Shown: positions 1 to 6,179 of the stretch, piece by piece | How positions within the stretch are numbered: position 1 is the first letter of the stretch | Layout: each line of letters opens with the position of its first letter | Assembly: GCA_029560815.1 (NCBI GenBank) | Contig: JAKQKF010000436.1 | Span: forward strand, 1-6,179 | Origin: a bacterium | GTDB lineage: Bacteria > KSB1 > UBA2214 | Direction: 5' to 3' | Length of the DNA: 6,179 nt | Notes under the pieces: generated by a model | Seen by the model: the letters and a program-made list of their open reading frames with translations, nothing else | Told to the model about the DNA's origin: nothing | Database searches by the model: none | Position numbers and translations under genes: made by a program

Positions 1-573
1 GACATTGACCACCGGCGACAGCACCTGGCGGATCCCGCGCGAGCGGCACTCCCGCGCGATGGCGGCGGCAGCGCTCGCCATCAGCTCCGGATCCCAGGTG
101 GCGGCCAGCCCGATGGCCTGCGGAAAGGCGGTGGCGCCGTCGCGGACCAGACCGTGCAGCGCCTCATCGAAAGGGATGATCGGAATGCCGAGGCGGGTCT
201 CCTCGACGAAAAAACGCTGGGCGGCGTTGATCTTTTCAGCCATGGCCGCCGCCGATCCCGAGGGGTCATAGTGGAGAATCTGCGCCGCGGCAGCTCCCCC
301 GGCGGGGGCGGTGTTAAACTGCAAACCGAATATGCCCTTGTCGAGCTTAGCCTGGTCGCGCTCCATATCGCCCGGAGCCATGAAGAGCTGCCAGAGTTTC
401 TCCTCGAGGGTCATGCGTCCCAGCAGATCCCGGAGGCGGACATCGACCGTCAGGGCCGGATCCCGGTAAGGGAGGCGGGCGCCCGCGGGGGCATCCGCCC
501 GCGCGCCGGGGGAAAACGCGTACAGGAGCAGTGCAATAACCAGGGCCGTACAATTCAGCGTACGCAACACCAT
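1..573 (-). CDS. Exported GH3 beta-glycosidase (beta-glucosidase-like), N-terminal 191 residues, 3' end cut by window edge
   Basis: Glycoside hydrolase family 3 enzymes cleave terminal beta-linked sugars (glucose, xylose, N-acetylglucosamine) from oligosaccharides. The visible part has a signal peptide: short basic N-region (Arg4), hydrophobic stretch at residues 10-20, and a likely cleavage after Ala-Arg-Ala at 24-26, so the mature enzyme is periplasmic or secreted. GH3 landmarks follow in order: RLRDLLGRMTLEEKLWQL at 46-63, the barrel strand RLGIPIIPFDEALHGL at 127-142, and TAFPQAIGLAATWDPELM at 148-165. The fragment ends at SPVVNV, just where family members continue into the conserved RDPRWGR region. 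The catalytic Asp and the second (alpha/beta sandwich) domain would lie beyond the left edge. The ATG at 573 is chosen because a good GGAG lies just upstream and the signal peptide begins there. It is the second gene of an operon with the GH38 enzyme. GH3 membership is firm; the sugar specificity is not determinable here. Confidence 0.93.
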   Translation of the reverse strand, partial: MVLRTLNCTALVIALLLYAFSPGARADAPAGARLPYRDPALTVDVRLRDLLGRMTLEEKLWQLFMAPGDMERDQAKLDKGIFGLQFNTAPAGGAAAAQILHYDPSGSAAAMAEKINAAQRFFVEETRLGIPIIPFDEALHGLVRDGATAFPQAIGLAATWDPELMASAAAAIARECRSRGIRQVLSPVVNV

Positions 574-585
574 CTTTTCTCCTCA
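574..585 (-). promoter_or_regulatory. GH3 ribosome binding site overlapping the GH38 stop codon
   Basis: Read on the minus strand the junction is GAT TGA GGAGAAAAG ATG. The TGA stop of the GH38 gene (585-583) runs directly into the Shine-Dalgarno core GAGGAG/GGAG (584-579), which sits 5 bases before the GH3 ATG. Only 9 bases separate the two genes and no terminator fits between them. This argues for co-transcription and for terminating ribosomes re-initiating on GH3. Confidence 0.8.
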
Positions 586-3500
586 ATCTCTCTGGTACGT
601 GATGCGGACAAACCTGACCTCAAAGGGCGCAAAGCGGACGCTCTCCTGCCGTCCGAGCGGACGGCCAAGAGGATCACACAGGTCAAGCTGCCATGAACGA
701 TGGGATGGTGCGAGGGCCAGGGCAGCCGGCTGCCCTCCGGCCTCGCGCAGATGAAAGAGTACACCCTCCCCGCACGGCCTGGCGGAGACCAGCAGCAGTT
801 CTCCGCTCCCTTCAGCCGCGAAAGGCCACAGTGAGCAGGGCTTTATATCGGAGCGGCCTGCGGAAGAGGCCGGCAGGACCCGCGAGACCAGAGGAACGCG
901 CAGCCCCCAGCCGAAGCGTGCCGCGGCGCTGCTGGAACCATCCTGACCCGAGGTGAGGGCGTAGGACCAGGCGATTTCTCCCTCCTGACTGGCGCAAAAG
1001 TTGGTGGTCCAGTAGTTGTTCAGCACCCATGAATAGATCTGCCCGCTCTCCGGGAGAGCGCCGCGCCGGTAGCGGCCGGTATTGATGCCGCCGAACTGCA
1101 TAAGGGGAGACTCGCTGCTCGCCAGCACGATCTGGCCCTCCTTGGCGCGCAGGGCTGCGTAATTCTGCACCGTATTCCAGTCGTTGGCCGTCCCTTCGAT
1201 CTGGTCGATGCCGGGCGAGACCACCCCGCCCTGGGCTTCGAAAAAGAGCCGGCCGCCGGGCAGAGCAAAAGGAAAAGCGACGTAAAGCCCCTCCGGTTCG
1301 TTCTCGGAAATTTTACGGCCGCTGAAGTGCAGCTCGATCCGTTTGACCTCCTTGAAAAAACGCAGCTCGCAGCGCAGTCGCGTAAAGCCCGTACCGCTGC
1401 CGCTGACGTAAAAGCTCTGCCAGATCGGGCCGTCGATGCCCGGTTCGAGGTGTATCTGCTGCAGGGGCGTGCGGGTGAATTCGCCGAGGGTGAGCGCCTC
1501 CATGGCGCGACGGTCGTGGAGGCGTTCATAAATCACCTCGCCCAGCTGATGGCGCCGCTGCGGATCGAGCAGCTCACTGCCCAGTTCCTTGTCGATGAGG
1601 CTGCGCAATCCTCCCGCGGCCTCATCCATTTCCGCATGGTAATAGCGGTTTTCAACAATGCCAGCGGCGGGCGCGAAGGGCGGGAGCGCCGTGCGCGGCC
1701 TTTCGTCGATTTCAATGCGCAGGGTCCGCCAGCCGAGGGGGGGCACCCTGTCGATCCAGACCGCCCAGTAGTTGCCCTCGGGACGGCTGCCGGCCAGCTG
1801 TGCGGCTACCTCAAGCCCCTCCTCGTCCAGCAGACGAAAGGCTTTCTCCTTTGGCAGAATCTGGTTATCGATGTAGACGGTGTGGAGCCCCGAGCGCTCC
1901 CAGTTGAGGGTGTTATAGACGACCAGAGACGGCACCCGGGCCGGGGCAGCAATGCTCTGGAGAAAGCCGAGAGCCGACTCGCGCAGCAGCCGCGACTGCA
2001 TGGCGCCGCTCCAGACCCAGGAGGCCTTTTCAGCCCACTGCTCGCGGCTGTTGGCGGCGAGGGGATCGGAGATGCTCTCGGCGGCCCCCATGGTGTGCTC
2101 ATGCCAGAAGTTGAGCGGATCCATCACCGCCGCGATGCGGCCGGGCACGGAGGGCGGCAGTTCGATGCCCGCCAGCCGGGCGATGGCGAAGAGCCCCTGG
2201 TTGGCGATCATCCCGGCCTGAGCCTCGCGGCCGGCAGCGGTCTCGCGCTGGGCCGATCCGAAACCGTCGGTCCACCAATCCGGCCAGGCGGCGCGCAGCA
2301 CGGGCAGGGATTCGCCGCCGCTGGCGGCCAGATGGTCGAGAAATTCGCGGGCCGTGGCGCTGCGCAGCCGCGGCCAGTGATACTTTGCATTCCAGGAGGC
2401 GATCACCTCCGAGGCCAGGGTCGAGGGGGGCGAATTATCGGTAAAGTAGCCGCTGAACTGCAGCGAGAGCGCGTCATGCGGATAGCCCTTCTCCTCGAGG
2501 CCGCGCAGATAGATCGTGAGTGAATCGACAAAAGTCTCTTCGCTCCCCGAGAGCATGCCGAGCATGTTGCCAGTCATATAGTGATCAGCCCGGAAGGCGA
2601 GCACGCGCTTTCCCGCCGGCGACTCCCACCGGAAGGCGGTCGGAACGGTAAAGGGTTTGAGGGCGCGATGGTCATTGATGCCCGAGGTGACGTAGCGGAT
2701 GCCGAGTGCGCTGAAATAGTCAACCAGGCACCAGGCGAAGCCGTTGACATCGTTCTGCATGGCCGTGCAGACCGGCAGGCCCATTTCCTGGAACTGCCGC
2801 AGCGGCTCGAGCGAGTGGAGCAGAGCGTTCTCGTCGGGAAGCTCCGACCAGTTCAGGAGCTGGGCGGTCACCTCGATGCGCCCCTCCCGGACGCGGCGGA
2901 TCAGCCGCTCGATCTGGGCCGCAGGGCGGCTTTTGAGATATTCGCGCACCGCCCATGAGGTCTCGCAGGTCCAGCGGAAACGGGCGTCGTCGGGCAGATC
3001 GTCGGTCTGATCGCAGAAATCGAGGGCATAATCGATGTAGCGGAGGTGCTCGGCGAGGATTTCGGCCTGGGGCCGGGTGTAACCGATGTCGGTATGGCTG
3101 TGCTGGACCAGAAAGAGCGTCCATGGCCGCACCGGCCTGTGCACGAACTGCTTCGTGAAAGATCGGCCGTCGATCTCCACGGTCACCGAGCGGCTCTTCT
3201 CTTCATCGACCGGGGTATAGAAGAGTGGAAAGCTGTTGCGGCCGAAGCGCAGGGGGAACCGGGCGGCGGGCTGCCCCTCGGCCCGGAGGAGGGCCTCCCC
3301 CTTTTCGCCGAGATAGACAATTTCCACCGCGACCGGCTGGCCTTTTTCCCGCGTCACCACGCCGGCCGGGACGATAAAGAACTCCTGCCGGAGCGGGCCG
3401 GTAAAAGTCATCACCCAGCCGCTGCTGCGGGCGGCGGAGCCGGTGATACGCAGGTCGAGCGGCTCTCCCTCCCGCAGGCCGGCGGCGGGCAGATCGAGGG

Positions 3501-3936
3501 TCATCAGTCCAAAGCGGTCCTTGTGCCGGTCGCGGTTGATGGTGCGGAAGCCGAGGATCTCTCCTCCGGCTCCCCGGATCTGCCACTCCTCCTCATCCCG
3601 CGTCGTAAATTCGATGAGCGCGCGTTCCCCGAGGGCGAGGGTGAATCCGTAATCGCCCAGGTTGCAGCCCAGGCCCGCCAGCCATACCAGGCGCACGCGG
3701 CCGGCTCCGGCCGGAAAGGTGACGGGTTCGCTCCGCCAGGCGATGGAAGAGGTGCCGTCGCCGGCGCGGCAGATAAGGGCTTCACGCATCCAGGGCAGGG
3801 GCGATTCGTAGCCCATGGTCGTGCCGCTCACTTTTTGGCCAAAACCGCTGATGACAGCGGCGGGGGTGGAAGGATCTGACATGGCTGAGGAGGCTCCTGC
3901 AATAAAGAGGGCAAAAATGCACAAGAGGAACATCAT
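583..3936 (-). CDS. Exported GH38-family glycosidase (alpha-mannosidase superfamily), 1117 residues
   Basis: GH38 enzymes are zinc-dependent retaining glycosidases, mostly alpha-mannosidases. Residues 1-18 form a hydrophobic signal peptide with probable cleavage after ASSA, although its N-region has no Lys or Arg. Residues about 25-270 look like beta-rich accessory domains. The catalytic domain begins at PWTLFLVQHSHTDIGYT: His281 and Asp283 match the early zinc ligands of the HxHxDxG(W/Y) motif. FRWTCETSW follows at about residue 318. MQNDVNGFAW carries Asp396, the candidate nucleophile and third ligand. WHEHTMGA (His612, His614) sits where the late ligand His is expected. The C-terminal beta domain starts near YNTLNWERSG (about 674) and includes the typical GGLRSLIDKELGSELLDP (about 773-790). 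The start is either ATG 3936 or the adjacent ATG 3933; GGAG lies 2 bases from the first and 5 from the second, favouring 3933. An internal Met19 start would remove the signal peptide and seems less likely. It is the first gene of the operon with GH3. Family is clear; the substrate is inferred. Confidence 0.9.
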   Translation of the reverse strand: MMFLLCIFALFIAGASSAMSDPSTPAAVISGFGQKVSGTTMGYESPLPWMREALICRAGDGTSSIAWRSEPVTFPAGAGRVRLVWLAGLGCNLGDYGFTLALGERALIEFTTRDEEEWQIRGAGGEILGFRTINRDRHKDRFGLMTLDLPAAGLREGEPLDLRITGSAARSSGWVMTFTGPLRQEFFIVPAGVVTREKGQPVAVEIVYLGEKGEALLRAEGQPAARFPLRFGRNSFPLFYTPVDEEKSRSVTVEIDGRSFTKQFVHRPVRPWTLFLVQHSHTDIGYTRPQAEILAEHLRYIDYALDFCDQTDDLPDDARFRWTCETSWAVREYLKSRPAAQIERLIRRVREGRIEVTAQLLNWSELPDENALLHSLEPLRQFQEMGLPVCTAMQNDVNGFAWCLVDYFSALGIRYVTSGINDHRALKPFTVPTAFRWESPAGKRVLAFRADHYMTGNMLGMLSGSEETFVDSLTIYLRGLEEKGYPHDALSLQFSGYFTDNSPPSTLASEVIASWNAKYHWPRLRSATAREFLDHLAASGGESLPVLRAAWPDWWTDGFGSAQRETAAGREAQAGMIANQGLFAIARLAGIELPPSVPGRIAAVMDPLNFWHEHTMGAAESISDPLAANSREQWAEKASWVWSGAMQSRLLRESALGFLQSIAAPARVPSLVVYNTLNWERSGLHTVYIDNQILPKEKAFRLLDEEGLEVAAQLAGSRPEGNYWAVWIDRVPPLGWRTLRIEIDERPRTALPPFAPAAGIVENRYYHAEMDEAAGGLRSLIDKELGSELLDPQRRHQLGEVIYERLHDRRAMEALTLGEFTRTPLQQIHLEPGIDGPIWQSFYVSGSGTGFTRLRCELRFFKEVKRIELHFSGRKISENEPEGLYVAFPFALPGGRLFFEAQGGVVSPGIDQIEGTANDWNTVQNYAALRAKEGQIVLASSESPLMQFGGINTGRYRRGALPESGQIYSWVLNNYWTTNFCASQEGEIAWSYALTSGQDGSSSAAARFGWGLRVPLVSRVLPASSAGRSDIKPCSLWPFAAEGSGELLLVSARPCGEGVLFHLREAGGQPAALALAPSHRSWQLDLCDPLGRPLGRQESVRFAPFEVRFVRITYQRD

Positions 3937-4020
3937 CTCTCCGTAATTTGGGTGGGCCGGAGCGGAGAGCGCCGCCAGATCGGCATCCGGTCATGGCGTC
4001 TCCCCGCCGATGGAGCCAAT

Positions 4021-4046
4021 TTGCACCATTTTTTCAATAATTGCAA
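4021..4046. repeat. Inverted pentamer pair TTGCA-N16-TGCAA, possible operator
   Basis: TTGCA at 4021-4025 and its reverse complement TGCAA at 4042-4046 are centred 21 bases apart, close to two DNA helical turns, with an A/T-rich spacer. This geometry fits two half-sites on one face of the helix. The right half-site abuts the TTGAAA -35-like hexamer for the GH38 direction, so binding here could affect that promoter. No known regulator consensus is recognised; chance is possible for 5-base arms. Confidence 0.35.
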
Positions 4047-4053
4047 GGTCTTT

Positions 4054-4066
4054 CCCCGGGCCGGGG
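4054..4066. repeat. Perfect GC dyad CCCCGG-G-CCGGGG
   Basis: A 6-base inverted repeat around a single central G, flanked by TTT on the left and CAAA on the right. It stands out in the A/T-richer part of the intergenic region. As RNA it could fold with a 4-pair stem and 5-base loop, but there is no following T-run on either strand, so it is not a standard terminator. A DNA-binding dyad is an alternative. Confidence 0.4.
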
Positions 4067-4085
4067 CAAAGTTGGCAGAGCAAAC

Positions 4086-4102
4086 TGCAAATCCCGCTTG
4101 CA
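4086..4102. repeat. Inverted pentamer pair TGCAA-N7-TTGCA
   Basis: TGCAA at 4086-4090 and TTGCA at 4098-4102 face outward, the opposite arrangement to the pair at 4021-4046. The right arm overlaps the candidate -35 of the hypA promoter. The same pentamer therefore occurs four times within 82 bases. Function is unproven. Confidence 0.35.
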
Positions 4103-4124
4103 TTCCTCTGATTCTCTTTGTAAT
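4098..4124 (+). promoter_or_regulatory. Weak sigma70-like promoter candidate for hypABF
   Basis: TGTAAT at 4119-4124 matches the -10 consensus at 5 of 6 positions. The upstream TTGCAT at 4098-4103 matches the -35 at only 3 of 6 and is 15 bases away, which is short. An alternative pairing of TTGCAT with TAATTT (4121-4126) has ideal 17-base spacing but a poor -10. Either would give a very short leader before the hypA start at 4146. The weak -35 would fit an activated promoter, but this is only a candidate. Confidence 0.25.
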
Positions 4125-4145
4125 TTCCAGTGAAAGGGGAAGCTC

Positions 4146-4493
4146 ATGCACGAGATTTCAGTGGCAGCCGCTCTCATGCGCCGGGTTCTGGCCGAGAAAG
4201 AAGCGCGCAAGATCGTGCGCGTCAGCCGTATCGTCCTGCAGATCGGTCCGATGAGCGGAATCATGCCGGAAGCCCTGCAGTTCGCCTACGACTCTTTGCG
4301 CCAGGGCACACTGCTGGAAGAGACCGAGCTGGTGATCAACAGCACAGAGCTGACCACCTGCTGCTGCCGCTGCATGCACCGCTTCGACACCCGCCTCATG
4401 CACACCCATTGCCCCCGCTGCGGCTCCGACAAACTTGAAATCATGGGCGGGGATGATTTTTTTATCCAGTATCTGGTCACGGAGAAGGAATGA
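4146..4493 (+). CDS. hypA: HypA, hydrogenase nickel-insertion metallochaperone
   Basis: HypA works with HypB in the cytoplasm to insert nickel into the [NiFe]-hydrogenase large subunit. The 115 residues match the family's usual size. The invariant N-terminal Met-His-Glu is present; His2 and Glu3 take part in nickel binding. The central QIGPMSGIMPEALQFAYDSL is typical. The structural zinc site is made by Cys73-x2-Cys76 and Cys89-x2-Cys92, followed by GGDDFFIQYL, which corresponds to the family's usual GDEL-type ending. Extra cysteines at 72 and 74 make a CCCRC cluster, with His78, His86 and His88 between the two pairs. The ATG at 4146 has GGGGAAG at 4136-4142 upstream and begins exactly at the nickel-binding MHE. 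It is the first gene of the operon and its stop overlaps the hypB start by 4 bases (ATGA). Confidence 0.95.
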   Translation: MHEISVAAALMRRVLAEKEARKIVRVSRIVLQIGPMSGIMPEALQFAYDSLRQGTLLEETELVINSTELTTCCCRCMHRFDTRLMHTHCPRCGSDKLEIMGGDDFFIQYLVTEKE

Positions 4494-5188
4494 GCGAGAT
4501 TATCCCGATCGGCGAAAAGGTGCTTTCCGAAAACGACCGTCTGGCTGCGGAGATCCGCGCCCGGCTGGTCCAGCTTAACCTCCCCTCCCTCAATCTGGTC
4601 AGCTCGCCCGGATCCGGTAAAACCACCCTGCTTGAGAAGACCCTGGCCCATTTCGGCGGCCGACTGCGCATTGCGCTCATCGCCGGGGATGTGCAGACCG
4701 AAAATGATGCCCGGCGTCTGGAAGCCGCCGGCGGGGCGCTGGTCCGGCCGATCATCACCGGCGGCTCCTGCCACCTCGACGCCCGCATGGTGAGCAGGGT
4801 CCTGACCGGGATGGATCTGACGGGCTGCGGTCTGCTGATCATCGAAAATGTCGGCAATCTGGTCTGTCCCTCCAGCTACGACCTTGGCGAGGAGAAAAAG
4901 GTAGTGCTGCTGAGCACCGCCGAGGGGGACGACAAGCCCCTCAAATACCCGGCCATCTTCCGCCGCGCCGCTCTGCTGGTGATCACCAAGAGCGATCTGC
5001 TTGGACTCTCCGATTTCGACGTCGAGCGCGCCGAGCGCCATGCCCGCATGGTCAACCCGGAAATCGAGATCCTGAGGCTCTCGAGCCGCAGCGGCGAAGG
5101 GATGGCCGGCTGGTACGCCTGGCTGGAACGGCTGGCGACGCGCCCTCCCGCCGCGGATCCCAACGCAAAGGGAATAATGCGTGACTGA
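4490..5188 (+). CDS. hypB: HypB, GTPase for hydrogenase nickel delivery
   Basis: HypB is a SIMIBI-class GTPase that partners HypA in loading nickel into the hydrogenase active site. The P-loop is SSPGSGKTT at 38-46, followed by AGDVQTENDARR at 65-76 and TGGSCHLDARMV at 90-101. Cys94 and His95 of that motif and Cys126 of ENVGNLVCPSSYDLGE (119-134) form the conserved G-domain metal site. The guanine-specificity motif is TKSD (166-169) where NKxD is usual, and SSRSGEGM at 198-205 is the final G motif. At 232 residues it is the short form: there is no histidine-rich N-terminal stretch and no N-terminal CxxCGC nickel site, so nickel storage here is unlikely. The start overlaps the hypA stop by 4 bases, with GGAGAAGG at 4481-4488 as ribosome binding site. 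The 3' end overlaps hypF by 8 bases. Confidence 0.95.
   Translation: MSEIIPIGEKVLSENDRLAAEIRARLVQLNLPSLNLVSSPGSGKTTLLEKTLAHFGGRLRIALIAGDVQTENDARRLEAAGGALVRPIITGGSCHLDARMVSRVLTGMDLTGCGLLIIENVGNLVCPSSYDLGEEKKVVLLSTAEGDDKPLKYPAIFRRAALLVITKSDLLGLSDFDVERAERHARMVNPEIEILRLSSRSGEGMAGWYAWLERLATRPPAADPNAKGIMRD
5167..5173 (+). promoter_or_regulatory. Ribosome binding site that fixes the GTG start of hypF
   Basis: AAAGGGA ends 7 bases before the GTG at 5181. An in-frame TAA at 5175-5177 rules out any earlier start. The next in-frame start-type codon (GTG 5241) lies inside the conserved acylphosphatase motif. So GTG 5181, inside the hypB 3' end, is the only reasonable start. Confidence 0.8.
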
Positions 5189-6179
5189 TGAAAGAGCCAG
5201 GAACAGGCTCGAACGCCGCCGCATCCGCCTCGAAGGAATTGTGCAGGGGGTGGGATTCAGGCCCTTCACCCACCGCATCGCCCGGGAGTGCGGCATCGCC
5301 GGATTTGTCCGCAATGAAAGCGGCGGGGTCCTGATCGAGGCCGAGGGCCTGGCCCCCGAACTCGATCACTTTCTCGAGCGGCTGTTGAGCGAGCATCCCC
5401 CCTACGCCCGGGTGGTGCGCCACAGCGAAAATCCCCTCCTCCCCCGCGGAGAGGAGGGTTTCACCATCCAGCACAGCGCAGCGGGTCCGGCGGGTGCGGC
5501 CTTTATCTCCCCCGATCTGGCCGTCTGCCCCGATTGTCTGGCGGAGATGCACGATCCGGCCGGGCGGCGCTACCGCTATCCCTTTCTCAACTGCACCCGC
5601 TGCGGCCCGCGCTACAGCATCGTGCGCAGCCTCCCCTACGACCGCAGCCGCACCTCCATGGCGCCTTTCAGCATGTGCGCCGCCTGCCGGACGGAATACG
5701 ATGATCCCCTTGACCGCCGCTTCCACGCCCAGCCCACCGCCTGCCCGGACTGCGGCCCGCGCCTGTGGCTGTCCGGCCCGGACGGCCAACCGATCCCCGA
5801 CCCGGATCCAGTCGCCGCTGTCTGGCGCCTGCTCGGCGCGGGCAAAATCGTCGCGGTGCGCGGCATTGGCGGTTTTCACCTCTGCGTCGATGCGCAGAAC
5901 GGCGAGGCGGTGGAAACCCTGCGCCAGCGCAAGGGGCGCGGGCGCAAGCCTTTCGCCCTCATGGCCCGGGACCTCGCGACCATCCGCAGCTGGTGCGAAG
6001 CAGGAGCCGAAGAGCAGGCCCTGCTGGAGAGTCCGGCCCGGCCGATCGTGCTCCTGAGAGCCCTGGAGTCGGACGAAAGCTCAGTCACGGAGCCAGCATC
6101 AGCCGGCAGCGCAGTCCGGCCGCGCCCCCTCCCCTGGGCCGTCGCCCCCGGGCAAAAGTATCACGGCTTCATGCTCCCC
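5181..6179 (+). CDS. hypF: HypF, carbamoyltransferase for hydrogenase cyanide ligand synthesis, N-terminal 333 residues, 3' end cut by window edge
   Basis: HypF uses carbamoyl phosphate and ATP to make carbamoyl-adenylate and passes the carbamoyl group to HypE, where it becomes the cyanide ligand of the NiFe site. Domains seen: acylphosphatase-like at about 13-100 with GIVQGVGFRPF, then a double zinc-finger region with CPDC (116-119), CTRC (138-141), CAAC (166-169) and CPDC (188-191). Spacings of 18, 24 and 18 residues fit the HypF signature exactly. Conserved LPYDRSRTSM and DRRFHAQPTACPDCGPR lie within it. A YrdC-like domain starts near 213 with GKIVAVRGIGGFHLCVDA and RKPFALMARDL, and RPIVLL follows. 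The window stops at GFMLP, inside the YrdC-like region; the C-terminal Kae1-like domain (full proteins are about 750-800 residues) is missing. The frame stays open to the last base. It uses a GTG start and overlaps hypB by 8 bases, completing a hypA-hypB-hypF run. Confidence 0.96.
   Translation, partial: MTDERARNRLERRRIRLEGIVQGVGFRPFTHRIARECGIAGFVRNESGGVLIEAEGLAPELDHFLERLLSEHPPYARVVRHSENPLLPRGEEGFTIQHSAAGPAGAAFISPDLAVCPDCLAEMHDPAGRRYRYPFLNCTRCGPRYSIVRSLPYDRSRTSMAPFSMCAACRTEYDDPLDRRFHAQPTACPDCGPRLWLSGPDGQPIPDPDPVAAVWRLLGAGKIVAVRGIGGFHLCVDAQNGEAVETLRQRKGRGRKPFALMARDLATIRSWCEAGAEEQALLESPARPIVLLRALESDESSVTEPASAGSAVRPRPLPWAVAPGQKYHGFMLP

Larger units (their letters stand above)
3937..4145. promoter_or_regulatory. 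Divergent intergenic control region between the glycosidase operon and hypA
   Basis: This 209-base stretch separates two divergent operons and must hold both promoters. Its right half (about 4015-4130) is clearly richer in A and T than the flanking genes, as expected for promoter DNA. On the minus strand a TTGAAA at 4040-4035 matches the -35 consensus at 5 of 6 positions, but no convincing -10 sits 16-18 bases after it, so I do not call a promoter for the GH38 gene. The part nearest the GH38 start (3944-4015) is GC-rich and shows no clear element. I see no tRNA, small-RNA or terminator-with-T-run signature. Confidence 0.7.

Noticed and set aside
1327..2523. Open frame of 398 codons on the plus strand inside the GH38 gene
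   Set aside because: It is antisense to a clear GH38 coding region, has no recognisable domain and no separate operon context. Long antisense frames are expected in high-GC genes with biased third positions.
3046..3879. Open frame of 277 codons on the plus strand opposite the GH38 5' region
   Set aside because: Low-complexity Gly/Arg/Ala-rich translation with no family match that I can recognise; overlaps conserved GH38 sequence on the other strand.
4054..4066. GC-rich dyad as a rho-independent terminator
   Set aside because: No T-run follows it on either strand, and its place between divergent promoters is not where a terminator is needed.
5188..5190. ATG right after the hypB stop as a possible hypF start
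   Set aside because: It is in a different reading frame from the acylphosphatase motif; the in-frame GTG at 5181 with its own ribosome binding site is used instead.
4286..5314. Open frame of 342 codons on the minus strand across hypA, hypB and hypF
   Set aside because: It spans three well-conserved genes on the opposite strand, so it is a shadow of their codon bias.
5052..5879. Open frame of 275 codons on the minus strand opposite hypB and hypF
   Set aside because: Antisense to the HypF zinc-finger region, whose exact cysteine spacing confirms the plus-strand frame.
5494..6057. Open frame of 187 codons on the plus strand within hypF
   Set aside because: Out of frame with hypF. The hypF frame carries the full zinc-finger signature and YrdC motifs, while this one is Ala/Ser/Arg-rich with no motif.

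Overview
The window reads as high-GC bacterial chromosome, probably Gram-negative because two large glycosidases carry export signals. It splits into two divergently transcribed blocks around a compact intergenic region with lower GC. I cannot name the lineage. The gene content (secreted GH38 and GH3 enzymes beside a [NiFe]-hydrogenase maturation operon) would suit an environmental, carbohydrate-degrading anaerobe or facultative anaerobe, but that is inference.

Left block, minus strand, positions 1-3936: a 1117-residue exported GH38-type glycosidase (alpha-mannosidase superfamily) is followed after 9 bases by a GH3 beta-glycosidase that runs off the left edge. The GH3 ribosome binding site overlaps the GH38 stop codon, so the pair is almost certainly one transcript with coupled translation. 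Together they look like an extracytoplasmic glycan-trimming module, the GH38 enzyme removing alpha-linked residues and the GH3 enzyme beta-linked ones. Exact substrates cannot be read from sequence.

Middle, 3937-4145: a divergent control region of 209 bases. It holds four TTGCA/TGCAA pentamers arranged as two inverted pairs, a perfect GC-rich dyad, and a weak sigma70-like promoter candidate for the right block.

Right block, plus strand, positions 4146-6179: hypA, hypB and the first 333 codons of hypF, tightly packed with 4-base and 8-base overlaps. HypA and HypB deliver nickel to the hydrogenase large subunit. HypF starts synthesis of the Fe(CN)2CO ligands by making the carbamoyl group that becomes cyanide. 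The hydrogenase structural genes and hypC/D/E are not in the window and may lie to the right.

No new defence, mobile or RNA-based system is visible. All coding space is explained by five genes of known families. The points most worth a second look are the divergent control region, the GH38 metal-site layout, and small departures from consensus in HypA and HypB.
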